Assembly: GCF_000803065.1 (NCBI RefSeq)
Contig: NZ_JSXI01000082.1
Coordinates: 1 to 42,274, forward strand
DNA length: 42,274 nucleotides
From: Sphingomonas sp. ERG5
GTDB lineage: Bacteria; Pseudomonadota; Alphaproteobacteria; Sphingomonadales; Sphingomonadaceae
Reading direction: 5' to 3'
The notes under the pieces were generated by a model, which saw only the letters and a program-made list of their open reading frames with translations, did not search any database and was not told where the DNA came from. Positions 1 to 7,293 of this stretch are shown here, one piece after another (within the stretch, counting starts at the first letter, position 1; each line of letters starts with the position of its first letter). The position numbers were made by a program, and so were the translations under genes.

Positions 1-599
1 GCCCACCGCCCCCGCCGCCTGAAAAGAAGCTTCCCCACCGCAAGGCGAGCCGGGCCGAGGGTGCGGCGTCACCGCCCAATCTGCGCGCCAGGCCGACCGA
101 GGTCGTCGCGCCGCTACCGATCGTTCCGACCACCGTGCCGCCGCCGGTGATCGCCGCGCCGGTCGCCGGACCCGGCACTCAGGCATCGGCCGGCGCGGCC
201 GACATACGCGGGCCGGGCACCGGCGCCGGCGGCGTGGGCAATGGGCTGGGTAGCGGCGGTTATGGCAATGGTGACGGCGACGGCGGCTATGAAAGCCCGC
301 CGCGCCGGCGCAGCGGGCGGCTGAAGGATTCGGACTATCCCGGCGCGGTTGGCGCGGCGGGCATCGGCGGCACCGTGTCGGTGCGCTACACGGTCGAGAC
401 CAATGGTCGCGCGACCGGTTGTTTCATCACCCATTCGAGCGGCAACGAATTGCTCGATGTGACGACCTGCCGCCTGATCGAGCAACGCTTCCGCTTCGAA
501 CCGTCGCGCGATGCGCGCGGCCGGCCGGTGCGGTCGATCCTGGTCGAGGATCATGAGTGGGAGATCGACCAGCAGCCGGCGGCGGAGCCTCGCCCCTGA
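1..599 (+). CDS. TonB-family energy transducer, C-terminal part (5' end outside window)
   Basis: The reading frame is open from the first base of the window to the TGA at 597-599, so the gene is cut at its 5' side and the N-terminal membrane anchor is not visible. The visible protein begins with a Pro/Lys/Arg-rich stretch and a Gly/Pro-rich linker. It ends in a compact domain of about 80 residues (from about nt 350) reading GGTVSVRYTVETNGRATGC through FRFEPSRDARGRPV, the pattern of a TonB C-terminal domain. TonB proteins span the periplasm and pass proton-motive-force energy from ExbB/ExbD to outer-membrane receptors. The linker is unusually glycine-rich around nt 200-290. Two Cys residues lie in the C-terminal domain. 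No exbB/exbD is visible here. The family call is fairly secure; which receptors it serves cannot be told. Confidence 0.75.
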   Translation, partial: PPPPPPEKKLPHRKASRAEGAASPPNLRARPTEVVAPLPIVPTTVPPPVIAAPVAGPGTQASAGAADIRGPGTGAGGVGNGLGSGGYGNGDGDGGYESPPRRRSGRLKDSDYPGAVGAAGIGGTVSVRYTVETNGRATGCFITHSSGNELLDVTTCRLIEQRFRFEPSRDARGRPVRSILVEDHEWEIDQQPAAEPRP

Positions 600-608
600 C
601 GGTCCGTC

Positions 609-644
609 TTCTTGTTCGCCCTCTTGTTCGCCCTCTTGTCCGAC
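609..644. repeat. Three 12-bp tandem units downstream of the TonB-family gene
   Basis: Three consecutive 12-base units of the form C/T-TCTTGTTCGCC occur here, the third diverged (CTCTTGTCCGAC). They lie in the 59-bp gap between the tonB-family stop and the convergent hemerythrin-domain gene. No function is apparent; slippage-prone simple DNA is the plainest reading. Confidence 0.5.
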
Positions 645-658
645 AGTCTCGCGGGGCG

Positions 659-1099
659 TCAGCTGGCCTGCTTTGCCCGCAGCGGAATATGTGCCGCGGC
701 AAGCGCGAGCGGGTAAAGCAACTCGTTCTCGCGCCGGACGCGACCGGTCAGCCGGCGCATCAGGTCAAGCGTGACCGCCGTGAAGGCCGGCCATTCGGTC
801 TCGATCCGCCGCGCCGGCCATGTCGCCATATAGTCCGTCCAGTCGCCGATCAGATCCTTGAATTCGGTGACGACATCATGGGCCGCCGCCGCTGCCGAGG
901 CGTCATTGCCGCCGATCAGCAAGGGGTAGATCATGCTGTCCTCGGTATGGAGATGGTGGATCAGCGCATCGGACAGCGCGTCGCGCGCCGCGATCGCCGG
1001 GAGCGGCGTGGGACCGGTCGGCTCGACCGACCCGGCCAGCCGGGTCGCCAGCACGACCAGCATATCATGCTCTTGCATGAGGGTTTCGTAATCGACCAT
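659..1099 (-). CDS. Hemerythrin HHE domain-containing protein
   Basis: A 146-residue, all-helical protein with the spacing of metal ligands expected of the hemerythrin/HHE fold. H11 is in QEHDML, H48/H49 and H51 with E53 are in HHLHTEDSMIYP, H74 is in AAHDVV, and E126 is in NELLYP. Such proteins bind a non-haem di-iron centre and act in O2, NO or iron sensing, or in repair of nitrosative damage. The protein has no signal peptide and is probably cytosolic. It is convergent with the tonB-family gene and divergent from topA. The ATG at 1097-1099 has only a weak ribosome-binding site. The fold call is secure; the physiological role is not determined by the sequence. Confidence 0.8.
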   Translation of the reverse strand: MVDYETLMQEHDMLVVLATRLAGSVEPTGPTPLPAIAARDALSDALIHHLHTEDSMIYPLLIGGNDASAAAAAHDVVTEFKDLIGDWTDYMATWPARRIETEWPAFTAVTLDLMRRLTGRVRRENELLYPLALAAAHIPLRAKQAS

Positions 1100-1255
1100 T
1101 CCATCGCGACTCGATTGAAATTCGTCCCGCCGCGCTCACATTATTGCGACCGCATTCCCTAACAAAAGCTGACGGGCATCGGGGCAAGGCCTCTTGACGG
1201 GCGGCCCCGAACCTTTCCACCCTCGCGCGTACACGTAAGGACACATCGAACCTCC

Positions 1256-3826
1256 ATGCAGCTTGTCATCGTCGAATCGCCCGCCAAGGCGAAAACCATC
1301 GAGAAATATCTGGGCTCCGACTATCGCGTTCTCGCGAGCTACGGCCATGTCCGCGATCTGCCGCCCAAGGACGGCTCGGTGAATCCAGATGACGGCTTCG
1401 CGATGGAATGGGAAAACTACGCCGACAAGGCGAAGCAGCTGAAGGCGATCGCCGATCTGGCCAAGGGCGCCGACCGATTGATCCTCGCGACCGATCCGGA
1501 TCGCGAGGGTGAGGCGATTTCATGGCATGTCCAGGAAGTGCTCCGCAACCGCAAGGCGCTGCCCAAGGACGTGCAGCGCGTGACCTTCAACGCGATCACC
1601 AAGGCAACGGTGACCGAGGCGATGAAGCACCCGCGCGAGCTCGATACCGACCTGATCGATGCGTATCGCGCACGCCGTGCGCTCGACTATCTGGTCGGCT
1701 TCACTTTGTCGCCGGTGCTGTGGCGCAAGCTGCCCGGCGCCAAGTCGGCCGGTCGGGTGCAGTCGGTCGCGCTGCGCCTGATCGTCCAGCGCGAACGCGA
1801 GATCGAGGCCTTCAAGGCGCAGGAATATTGGTCGGTCGTCGCCGACATGGAGCAGGACGGCACACCGTTCCAGGCGCGGCTCGTCACGTTCGAGGGCAAG
1901 AAGCTCGACCGGCTGTCGATCGGCGAGGAAGGCACCGCGAAGCGCGCCAAACAGGCGGTCGAGGAGGGGCGCTTCAGCGTCCAGACGGTCGAGGTCAAGC
2001 CGGCCACGCGCAACCCGCCGCCGCCCTTCACCACCTCGACCCTGCAGCAGGAAGCATCGCGCAAGCTCGGTTTCTCCGCCGATCATACGATGCGCATCGC
2101 GCAAGGTCTCTACGAGGATGGCGCGATCACCTATATGCGGACCGACGGCGTGCAGATGGACGGTTCGGCCATCTCCGCGGCGCGCAAAGCCGTGGCCGAC
2201 CGCTATGACGCGAGCTATGTCCCCGACAGCCCGCGCCAGTATCAGACCAAGGCGAAGAATGCGCAGGAAGCGCATGAGGCGATCCGTCCGACCGATTTCG
2301 GCAAGGACAAGGTCGGCGGCGGCGATCATGCCCGGCTTTACGATCTGATCTGGAAGCGCGCGCTCGCGTCGCAGATGGCGTCCGCGCGGATGGAGCGCAC
2401 CACGGTCGAATTGCTCGACGGCTCGGGCCAGACCGGCCTGCGCGCGACGGGACAGGTGGTGCTCTTCCCCGGCTATCTCGCCCTTTATGAAGAGGGTTCG
2501 GACGACAGCGCCGATGAGGAAAGCCGCCGCCTACCACGCATGCGCGAGGGCGATGCGCCGGCCAAGAAGAGCGTCACCGCCGAGCAGCATTTCACCCAGC
2601 CGCCGCCGCGCTTCTCCGAAGCGTCGCTGGTCAAGCGGCTCGAAGAGCTCGGCATCGGCCGGCCCTCGACCTATGCCTCGATCATCAAGACGTTGAAGGA
2701 CCGCGCCTATGTGCGGGTCGAGAAGAACCGCTTCTTCGCCGAGGAGAGCGGGCGACTGGTGACGGCATTCCTCGAACGCTTTTTCGAGAAATATGTCGGT
2801 TATGACTTCACCGCGGGCCTCGAGGATGAACTCGACGAAGTGTCGGGCGGGCGCGCGCAGTGGCAGTCGGTGCTCGAAGCGTTCTGGAAAGACTTCAAGC
2901 CGCGCACCAATGAAGTGATGGAGCAGAAGCCGTCGGAAGTGACCGCGGCGCTCGACCTGTTCCTCGAACCTTATCTCTTCCCGGCCAAGGCCGATGGCGG
3001 CGATCCGCGGCTCTGCCCGAATTGCGGCCAGGGCCGTCTTGCGCTGCGCGGCGGCAAGTTCGGCGCGTTCGTGGCCTGCTCCAACTATCCCGAATGCAAA
3101 TATACCCGCCGTTTCGGCCAGGGCGGCGGCGATGAGGGGGGCGATGCCGGTCCCGAAACGCTTGGCAATGATCCCGAAACCGGCTTGCCGATCGAGCGCA
3201 AGGCGGGACGCTTCGGTCCCTATATCCAGCTCGGCGAGGGCAAGGAGGCGAAGCGGTCGTCGATTCCGAAGGATATTCCCGAACTTGATCTGGAATGGGC
3301 GCTGAAGCTGCTCAGCCTGCCGCGCACCGTCGGTACGCATCCGGAAAGTGGCGAGCCGATCACCGCGTCGATCGGGCGCTATGGGCCCTATCTGGCCCAT
3401 GCGGGCAAATATGCCCGGCTGACCTCGACCGCCGACGTGTTCGAAACCGGCATGAACGCGGCGGTGGTCAAGCTGGCCGAGGCCGCGGCAGGGGCCGGGC
3501 GTCCGCAACGCGGGGCGCAAGCGCCGCTCAAGATTCTCGGCAAGCATCCGCGTACCGAGGCGGAGATCAAGCTGATGGAGGGGCGCTACGGCCCTTATGT
3601 CACTGACGGTGAGACCAATGCGACTTTGCCCAAGTCGATCGAAAAGGATGCGCTGACGCTGGAAGAAGCGGCGCAGCTGCTCGATGCGCGCGCGGCGGCG
3701 GGGCCGTCGAAGAAGGGCAAGAAGAAAGCGCCGGCGAAGAAAGCCGCCGCCAAAAAGGCCCCGGCCAAGAAAACCGCCGCAAAAAAACCGGCGGCCAAGG
3801 CGAAAGCAGTGGCCGCCGCCGAATGA
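1256..3826 (+). CDS. topA: DNA topoisomerase I (type IA)
   Basis: An 856-residue type IA topoisomerase that relaxes negative supercoils by transient single-strand cleavage. The N-terminal Toprim domain begins MQLVIVESPAKAKTIEKYLG (E7) and contains the metal-binding DPDREGE motif at about 80-86. The catalytic tyrosine is Y293 in GAITYMRTDG, followed by R295. A Cys4 zinc ribbon (CPNCG ... CSNYPEC) lies near residues 587-614. Behind it are repeated GRYGPY/GRFGPY C-terminal modules near 650, 710 and 780. The last roughly 40 residues are a Lys/Ala/Pro-rich basic tail with repeated AKK units, resembling histone H1 tails and plausibly DNA-binding. The stop overlaps the start of the next gene by four bases (ATGA), so the two are probably co-translated. 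Length and motifs are normal for alphaproteobacterial TopA. Confidence 0.98.
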   Translation: MQLVIVESPAKAKTIEKYLGSDYRVLASYGHVRDLPPKDGSVNPDDGFAMEWENYADKAKQLKAIADLAKGADRLILATDPDREGEAISWHVQEVLRNRKALPKDVQRVTFNAITKATVTEAMKHPRELDTDLIDAYRARRALDYLVGFTLSPVLWRKLPGAKSAGRVQSVALRLIVQREREIEAFKAQEYWSVVADMEQDGTPFQARLVTFEGKKLDRLSIGEEGTAKRAKQAVEEGRFSVQTVEVKPATRNPPPPFTTSTLQQEASRKLGFSADHTMRIAQGLYEDGAITYMRTDGVQMDGSAISAARKAVADRYDASYVPDSPRQYQTKAKNAQEAHEAIRPTDFGKDKVGGGDHARLYDLIWKRALASQMASARMERTTVELLDGSGQTGLRATGQVVLFPGYLALYEEGSDDSADEESRRLPRMREGDAPAKKSVTAEQHFTQPPPRFSEASLVKRLEELGIGRPSTYASIIKTLKDRAYVRVEKNRFFAEESGRLVTAFLERFFEKYVGYDFTAGLEDELDEVSGGRAQWQSVLEAFWKDFKPRTNEVMEQKPSEVTAALDLFLEPYLFPAKADGGDPRLCPNCGQGRLALRGGKFGAFVACSNYPECKYTRRFGQGGGDEGGDAGPETLGNDPETGLPIERKAGRFGPYIQLGEGKEAKRSSIPKDIPELDLEWALKLLSLPRTVGTHPESGEPITASIGRYGPYLAHAGKYARLTSTADVFETGMNAAVVKLAEAAAGAGRPQRGAQAPLKILGKHPRTEAEIKLMEGRYGPYVTDGETNATLPKSIEKDALTLEEAAQLLDARAAAGPSKKGKKKAPAKKAAAKKAPAKKTAAKKPAAKAKAVAAAE

Positions 3827-4299
3827 CGGTGACGATCCGTCCTTTTGCCGGGTCCGACCGCGCGCGCATGTTGGCGATCTTCGACGCCAACACGCCGGCC
3901 TTTTTCGCGGTCAATGAGCGGACGGATTTCATCGCCTATCTCGATCGCCATGCCGGGCTTTATGCGGTGTGCGTGCGCGACGGCCCAGAGGGGGCGGAAG
4001 CAGAGGGCGCGGGGACGGTGGTGGCGGGTTTCGCGGTCGCGCCGGGCACGCCGGGTCGCGCGCATCTCAACTGGATCCTGGTCGATCCGGCGGCGCAGGG
4101 TGGTGGCATCGGCACGGCGATGATGACGGCGGCACGCGACCGCGCGGCAAAGCTGGGCGCCGCGATCGTCGATATCGCGGCGAGCCAGCATTCGGCGCCG
4201 TTCTTTGCCCGGCATGGCGCCCATATACTGAGCCGTATCGAGGACGGCTGGGGATCCGGCATGCACCGGGTCGATATGGAATTGCCGCTCGACGCGTGA
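3823..4299 (+). CDS. GNAT family N-acetyltransferase
   Basis: A 158-residue protein with a GNAT fold. The acetyl-CoA-binding loop is at VDPAAQGGGIGTAMM (Q/R-x-x-G-x-G/A pattern), preceded by the beta-strand HLNWILV and followed by DIAASQHSAPFFARHGA, a typical motif B. It transfers an acetyl group from acetyl-CoA to an amine; the substrate cannot be inferred. The ATG overlaps the topA TGA by four bases, so it is probably expressed by translational coupling with topA. That coupling could suggest a chromatin or housekeeping partner, but adjacency alone is weak evidence. There is no signal peptide. Confidence 0.85.
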   Translation: MTVTIRPFAGSDRARMLAIFDANTPAFFAVNERTDFIAYLDRHAGLYAVCVRDGPEGAEAEGAGTVVAGFAVAPGTPGRAHLNWILVDPAAQGGGIGTAMMTAARDRAAKLGAAIVDIAASQHSAPFFARHGAHILSRIEDGWGSGMHRVDMELPLDA

Positions 4300-4313
4300 G
4301 GGGGCTCGGTGCC

Positions 4314-4718
4314 TCAGCCCGGCAGCGGGGAATGCACCAGTACGAGCAGCCACAGCGCCATGCCCAGCAGCACCAGCAGCGTGCCGACGATCCCGATCGA
4401 GCGCGTCGCGGTGGGCGGTCCCGGCGGGTTGAACAGGCCGATCGCATTGAGCGCGCGGCAAATGACGAAGACGGCGGCGACGATGCCGAGCGCCAGATGG
4501 GGCGCGCCGTAATTCTCGAGCAAGCCGATCAGGATGATGCCGATCGGCGCATATTCGGTGAGGTTGCCATGCGCACGGATGGCGGAGGTCAGGCCATGCT
4601 GGCCGGCGTCGCCGAATGACGCTTCATATTTGATCCGCATGCGGATCGTGGTGACCGACAGAAAGACCAGCAGCAGCGCAAGCGCGGCCGTGGTGAGCGC
4701 GGTGATCATCAAGTGCAT
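4314..4718 (-). CDS. MAPEG family membrane protein
   Basis: A 134-residue protein with four hydrophobic segments, at about residues 2-23, 55-72, 75-92 and 105-128. It has the MAPEG (membrane-associated eicosanoid/glutathione metabolism) signature around RIKYEASFGD...LTSAIRAHGNLTEYAPIGI, with the conserved R-x-H-x-N-x-x-E arrangement. Bacterial MAPEG members are integral inner-membrane proteins, and some have glutathione transferase or peroxidase activity. I start it at the ATG at 4716-4718 because GGAGGGG lies at good distance upstream; a TTG one codon earlier is possible. It is convergent with the acetyltransferase gene. The substrate is unknown. Confidence 0.85.
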   Translation of the reverse strand: MHLMITALTTAALALLLVFLSVTTIRMRIKYEASFGDAGQHGLTSAIRAHGNLTEYAPIGIILIGLLENYGAPHLALGIVAAVFVICRALNAIGLFNPPGPPTATRSIGIVGTLLVLLGMALWLLVLVHSPLPG

Positions 4719-4777
4719 CAACCCCTCCGTTTTTCGTTACGGAGGCGATGCTACGCCGATTGGAGAGAGATGCCCAG

Positions 4778-5074
4778 TCAGGCGGCGCGCGGGGTCGTCA
4801 TCTGCAGCCAGGCACGAGCGGCCTTTTGCGCGATGGCGATGTCGCGTGCGCTCATATCTTCGGAAATCTCGCTGCGGCAGAATTGCGCCGCTTCGCTGCC
4901 CGCGACCGCGGCGAGGTTGAACCATTTATGCGCTTCGATCAGGTCGACGTCGATGCCCGCGGCACCGCTCGAATAAACCATGCCGAGTTCGTAGCACGCA
5001 TCCGCATCGCCACGCGCGGCGTCAGCCAATCGGCTGTCGATCAGAAACTGTGCGCTCTTCAGGCTGCTGCCCAT
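4778..5074 (-). CDS. Small Sel1-like repeat protein
   Basis: A 98-residue protein with one clear Sel1-like (TPR-related) helical repeat, reading ADACYELGMVYSSGAAG followed by DLIEAHKWFNLAAVAGSEAA, the canonical YxLGxxYxxG...A..Wx..AA..G pattern. It has no signal peptide or membrane segment and is likely a cytosolic scaffold. Sel1 repeats mediate protein-protein contacts. The upstream DNA carries two inverted copies of GTTAACCATT (see the regulatory entry), which hints at cell-cycle control by a CtrA-like regulator; this is inference. It lies downstream of panC on the same strand, 110 bp away. Confidence 0.75.
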   Translation of the reverse strand: MGSSLKSAQFLIDSRLADAARGDADACYELGMVYSSGAAGIDVDLIEAHKWFNLAAVAGSEAAQFCRSEISEDMSARDIAIAQKAARAWLQMTTPRAA

Positions 5075-5087
5075 GTCACTAACCCCT

Positions 5088-5142
5088 GTTAACCATTCCT
5101 ACCGGCATGACTCTGCCGGGTGGGGGTCAACAAATGGTTAAC
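5088..5142 (-). promoter_or_regulatory. Inverted pair of TTAACCAT motifs (CtrA-like) upstream of the Sel1-like gene
   Basis: GTTAACCATT at 5088-5097 and its exact reverse complement AATGGTTAAC at 5133-5142 form a perfect 10-bp inverted repeat with a 35-bp spacer. The spacer holds a small hairpin with CCGGCA/TGCCGG arms (5102-5119). The proximal copy ends 14 bp upstream of the Sel1-like ATG. TTAACCAT is a motif reported for the alphaproteobacterial cell-cycle regulator CtrA, alongside TTAA-N7-TTAA. Binding is inferred from sequence only. Confidence 0.45.
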
Positions 5143-5161
5143 GGACATTAGGGACGTTTGC

Positions 5162-5181
5162 GCGCCCCTGTACGGGGGCGC
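5162..5181. terminator. GC-rich hairpin at the 3' end of panC
   Basis: GCGCCCC/GGGGCGC-type arms around the short loop TGTAC sit immediately 3' of the panC stop codon (minus strand). No run of T follows, so if it is a terminator it is of the GC-rich, U-poor kind. Confidence 0.35.
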
Positions 5182-5184
5182 TGG

Positions 5185-6033
5185 TTAAGCCGACCCTAAC
5201 TCGATCGCAAGATTGTCGATCAATCGCGTCGTACCGATCCGCGCGGCGGCGAGCAGCCGGCGCGGACGGCTGGAATCGTTGTCGGCGGCAAGCGTTTCGG
5301 CATCGACCAGTTCGACATAATCGACCTCGAAACCGGCGGCTTTGAGCGATTCCCGCGCGGTGTCGAGTGCCGCCTGGGCATCGTCGCCGCGGCCGATCGC
5401 CCTGGCTGCGACGCCCAGTGCGCGAGGCAGGGCGACGGCGCGCGCGCGCTGGTCCGCGTCGAGATAGATGTTGCGCGACGACAAGGCGAGGCCGTCATCC
5501 TCGCGCTGTGTCGGCACGCCGATGATCTCGATATCCAGGTCGAGGTCGGTGACCATGCGGCGAATCACCGCGAGTTGCTGGAAATCCTTCTCGCCGAAAT
5601 AGGCGGTATCGGGCCGGACCTGGTTGAACAATTTCGCGACCACGGTCGCGACGCCGTCGAAATGCTGCGGCCGCGCCGCACCGTCCAGGCCGTCGCTGAT
5701 GCCGGCGACCGAGATATTGGTGGCAAAGCCCTCCGGATACATGATGTCGACCGACGGCATCCATAGCAGGTCGCAGCCCGCCTCTTTCAGCATCCGCGTG
5801 TCGGCGGTTTCCTTGCGCGGATAACGCGACAAATCCTCGCCCGCGCCGAATTGCTTCGGATTGACGAAGATCGATGCGATCACGCGAATGCCGGGCCGCT
5901 TCGCCGCTTCGATCAGCGCCATATGTCCGGCATGGAGCGCACCCATGGTCGGTACCAGCGCGATTCGGGCCCCGTCGGCGCGGAACGCCGCGACTGCCTC
6001 ACGCAGGGACTCGGTCTGACGGATGGTTTGCAC
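5185..6033 (-). CDS. panC: Pantothenate synthetase
   Basis: A 282-residue enzyme that condenses pantoate and beta-alanine with ATP to give pantothenate, the last step of vitamin B5/CoA-precursor synthesis. It is a cytosolic member of the nucleotidyltransferase superfamily. Visible motifs are the ATP-binding PTMGALHAGH near the N-terminus (HIGH-like), SIFVNPKQFGAGEDLSRYPR (pantoate binding), FGEKDFQQLAVIRRMV, and ALSSRNIYL (KMSKS-equivalent). The start is GTG at 6031-6033 with a weak ribosome-binding site. It is transcribed divergently from mipZ. Length is typical for the family. Confidence 0.97.
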   Translation of the reverse strand: MQTIRQTESLREAVAAFRADGARIALVPTMGALHAGHMALIEAAKRPGIRVIASIFVNPKQFGAGEDLSRYPRKETADTRMLKEAGCDLLWMPSVDIMYPEGFATNISVAGISDGLDGAARPQHFDGVATVVAKLFNQVRPDTAYFGEKDFQQLAVIRRMVTDLDLDIEIIGVPTQREDDGLALSSRNIYLDADQRARAVALPRALGVAARAIGRGDDAQAALDTARESLKAAGFEVDYVELVDAETLAADNDSSRPRRLLAAARIGTTRLIDNLAIELGSA

Positions 6034-6113
6034 GCGCTACTAGCCTTCGATAAGGACGGGCGGGCCTTCTATGGGGGGCGGCCCAGCCAGGCAACCAGGG
6101 GAAATCAAGGACT

Positions 6114-6923
6114 GTGTCGACGGTTGCGCAAAAGCCACACGTGCAAAGACCGCACGTTATCGTATTCGCCAATGAAAAAGGCGGTACCGGAAAATCCACC
6201 ACCGCGGTCCATGTCGCGATCGCGCTCGAGGCGCGTGGCGCGCGCGTTGCCGCGTTCGACCTCGATCACCGTCAGCGTACCATGGGGCGTTATCTCGATA
6301 ACCGCATGGAAACCGGCAAGCGTACCGGGCGCGAATTGCCGATCCCGCGCCATGCGACGCATGACGGGGAAAGCCTGGCGCGTTACACCGAGACGCTCGA
6401 AGCCTTGTCCCAGGACAGCGATTTCCTGGTCATCGACACGCCGGGGCGCGACGATCGCTTCGCGCGCATGGCGGCGCAGCGCGCTGACACGCTGGTCACG
6501 CCGATGAACGACAGCTTCGTCGATTTCGACCTGATCGGTCAGGTCGATCCGGTCACTTATAAGGTAACGCGTCCCAGCTTTTATGCCGAGCTGATCTGGG
6601 ACGCGCGCAAGGCGCGGGCCAAGGCCGATGGCTCGACCATCGACTGGGTCGTACTGCGCAATCGCGTCCAGCATATCGAGGCCCGCAATATGCGGCGCGT
6701 GTCGGAAGCGCTCGACCAACTCGCCAAGCGAGTCGGTTTTCGCATCATTCCGGGGCTTGGCGAACGCGTGATCTATCGCGAACTGTTCCCCAAGGGGCTG
6801 ACCATGCTCGACGCGCGCGAATTCGGCGAGATGGGCCTGGCCCATGTCGCGGCACGCCAAGAATTGCGCGAGATGATGGCCGCACTCGCCTTGCCCGAGC
6901 CTGCATTGCCGTTGTTCGCTTGA
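6114..6923 (+). CDS. mipZ: Division-site positioning ATPase, MipZ-like (ParA/MinD family)
   Basis: A 269-residue P-loop ATPase. The deviant Walker A motif NEKGGTGKST spans residues 20-29, FDLDHRQRTMGRYLDNR follows strand 2, and the Walker B is FLVIDTPGRDD near 105. The extended C-terminal half, with HIEARNMRRVSEAL and PGLGERVIYRELFPKGLTMLD, is characteristic of MipZ and not of plasmid ParA. In Caulobacter, MipZ binds ParB near the origin and forms a polar gradient that inhibits FtsZ away from mid-cell. The start is GTG at 6114 with AGGGGAA about 10 bases upstream. It is followed 10 bp later by a J-domain gene. There is no parB nearby, as expected for MipZ. Confidence 0.9.
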   Translation: MSTVAQKPHVQRPHVIVFANEKGGTGKSTTAVHVAIALEARGARVAAFDLDHRQRTMGRYLDNRMETGKRTGRELPIPRHATHDGESLARYTETLEALSQDSDFLVIDTPGRDDRFARMAAQRADTLVTPMNDSFVDFDLIGQVDPVTYKVTRPSFYAELIWDARKARAKADGSTIDWVVLRNRVQHIEARNMRRVSEALDQLAKRVGFRIIPGLGERVIYRELFPKGLTMLDAREFGEMGLAHVAARQELREMMAALALPEPALPLFA

Positions 6924-6933
6924 GCCCGCGGTC

Positions 6934-7215
6934 ATGATCTTCAAGATCCTCACCGCGGTGCTGGTTGCCTATGCCGGCTGGTGGCTGTGGCAGGGCCCGA
7001 AGAAAACGCATCGGCGCATTCAGCCCGAGCCGCTGAATGGCGACGACGCGGCGGCGCGCGCGGTGCTGGGCGTGCATGCGGAAGCGAGCGAGGCCGAAAT
7101 CCGCGCAGCGCATCGCCGCCTGATCAGCGCGGTCCATCCGGATCATGGCGGCTCCGCCGAACTGACGCGCCGGGTCAACGCTGCGCGCGACAGGTTGTTG
7201 AAGCGCGGGGGTTGA
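6934..7215 (+). CDS. Membrane-anchored J-domain protein
   Basis: A 93-residue protein with one N-terminal transmembrane helix (about residues 1-20, MIFKILTAVLVAYAGWWLW) followed by a compact C-terminal J domain. The domain contains AARAVLGVHAEASEAEIRAAHRRLISAVHPDHGG, including the HPD tripeptide that stimulates Hsp70/DnaK ATPase. The architecture matches the Pam18/TIM14-like type, with the membrane anchor first and the J domain last and no G/F or zinc regions. It lies 10 bp after mipZ and is probably co-transcribed with it. The client and the side of the membrane are inferred; the J domain should face the cytosol. Confidence 0.85.
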   Translation: MIFKILTAVLVAYAGWWLWQGPKKTHRRIQPEPLNGDDAAARAVLGVHAEASEAEIRAAHRRLISAVHPDHGGSAELTRRVNAARDRLLKRGG

Positions 7216-7293
7216 AACATTCGCGTTGAAACGCGCGATTTGAACTTTCATCGCGTTTGCCGATTGAAGACGCGAATCATCACAGGAGTTCCG

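Noticed and set aside
1188..1255. Sigma-70-type promoter for topA (TTGACG near 1194)
   Set aside because: No credible -10 hexamer lies 16-18 bases downstream; the match is to the -35 only.
2531..3547. 338-codon open frame on the minus strand
   Set aside because: It is antisense to topA and carries the Arg/Ala/Leu-rich composition typical of a shadow frame.
6114..6923. Plasmid-type ParA with a parABS locus
   Set aside because: The protein has MipZ-specific features, and there is no parB or parS-like repeat nearby.
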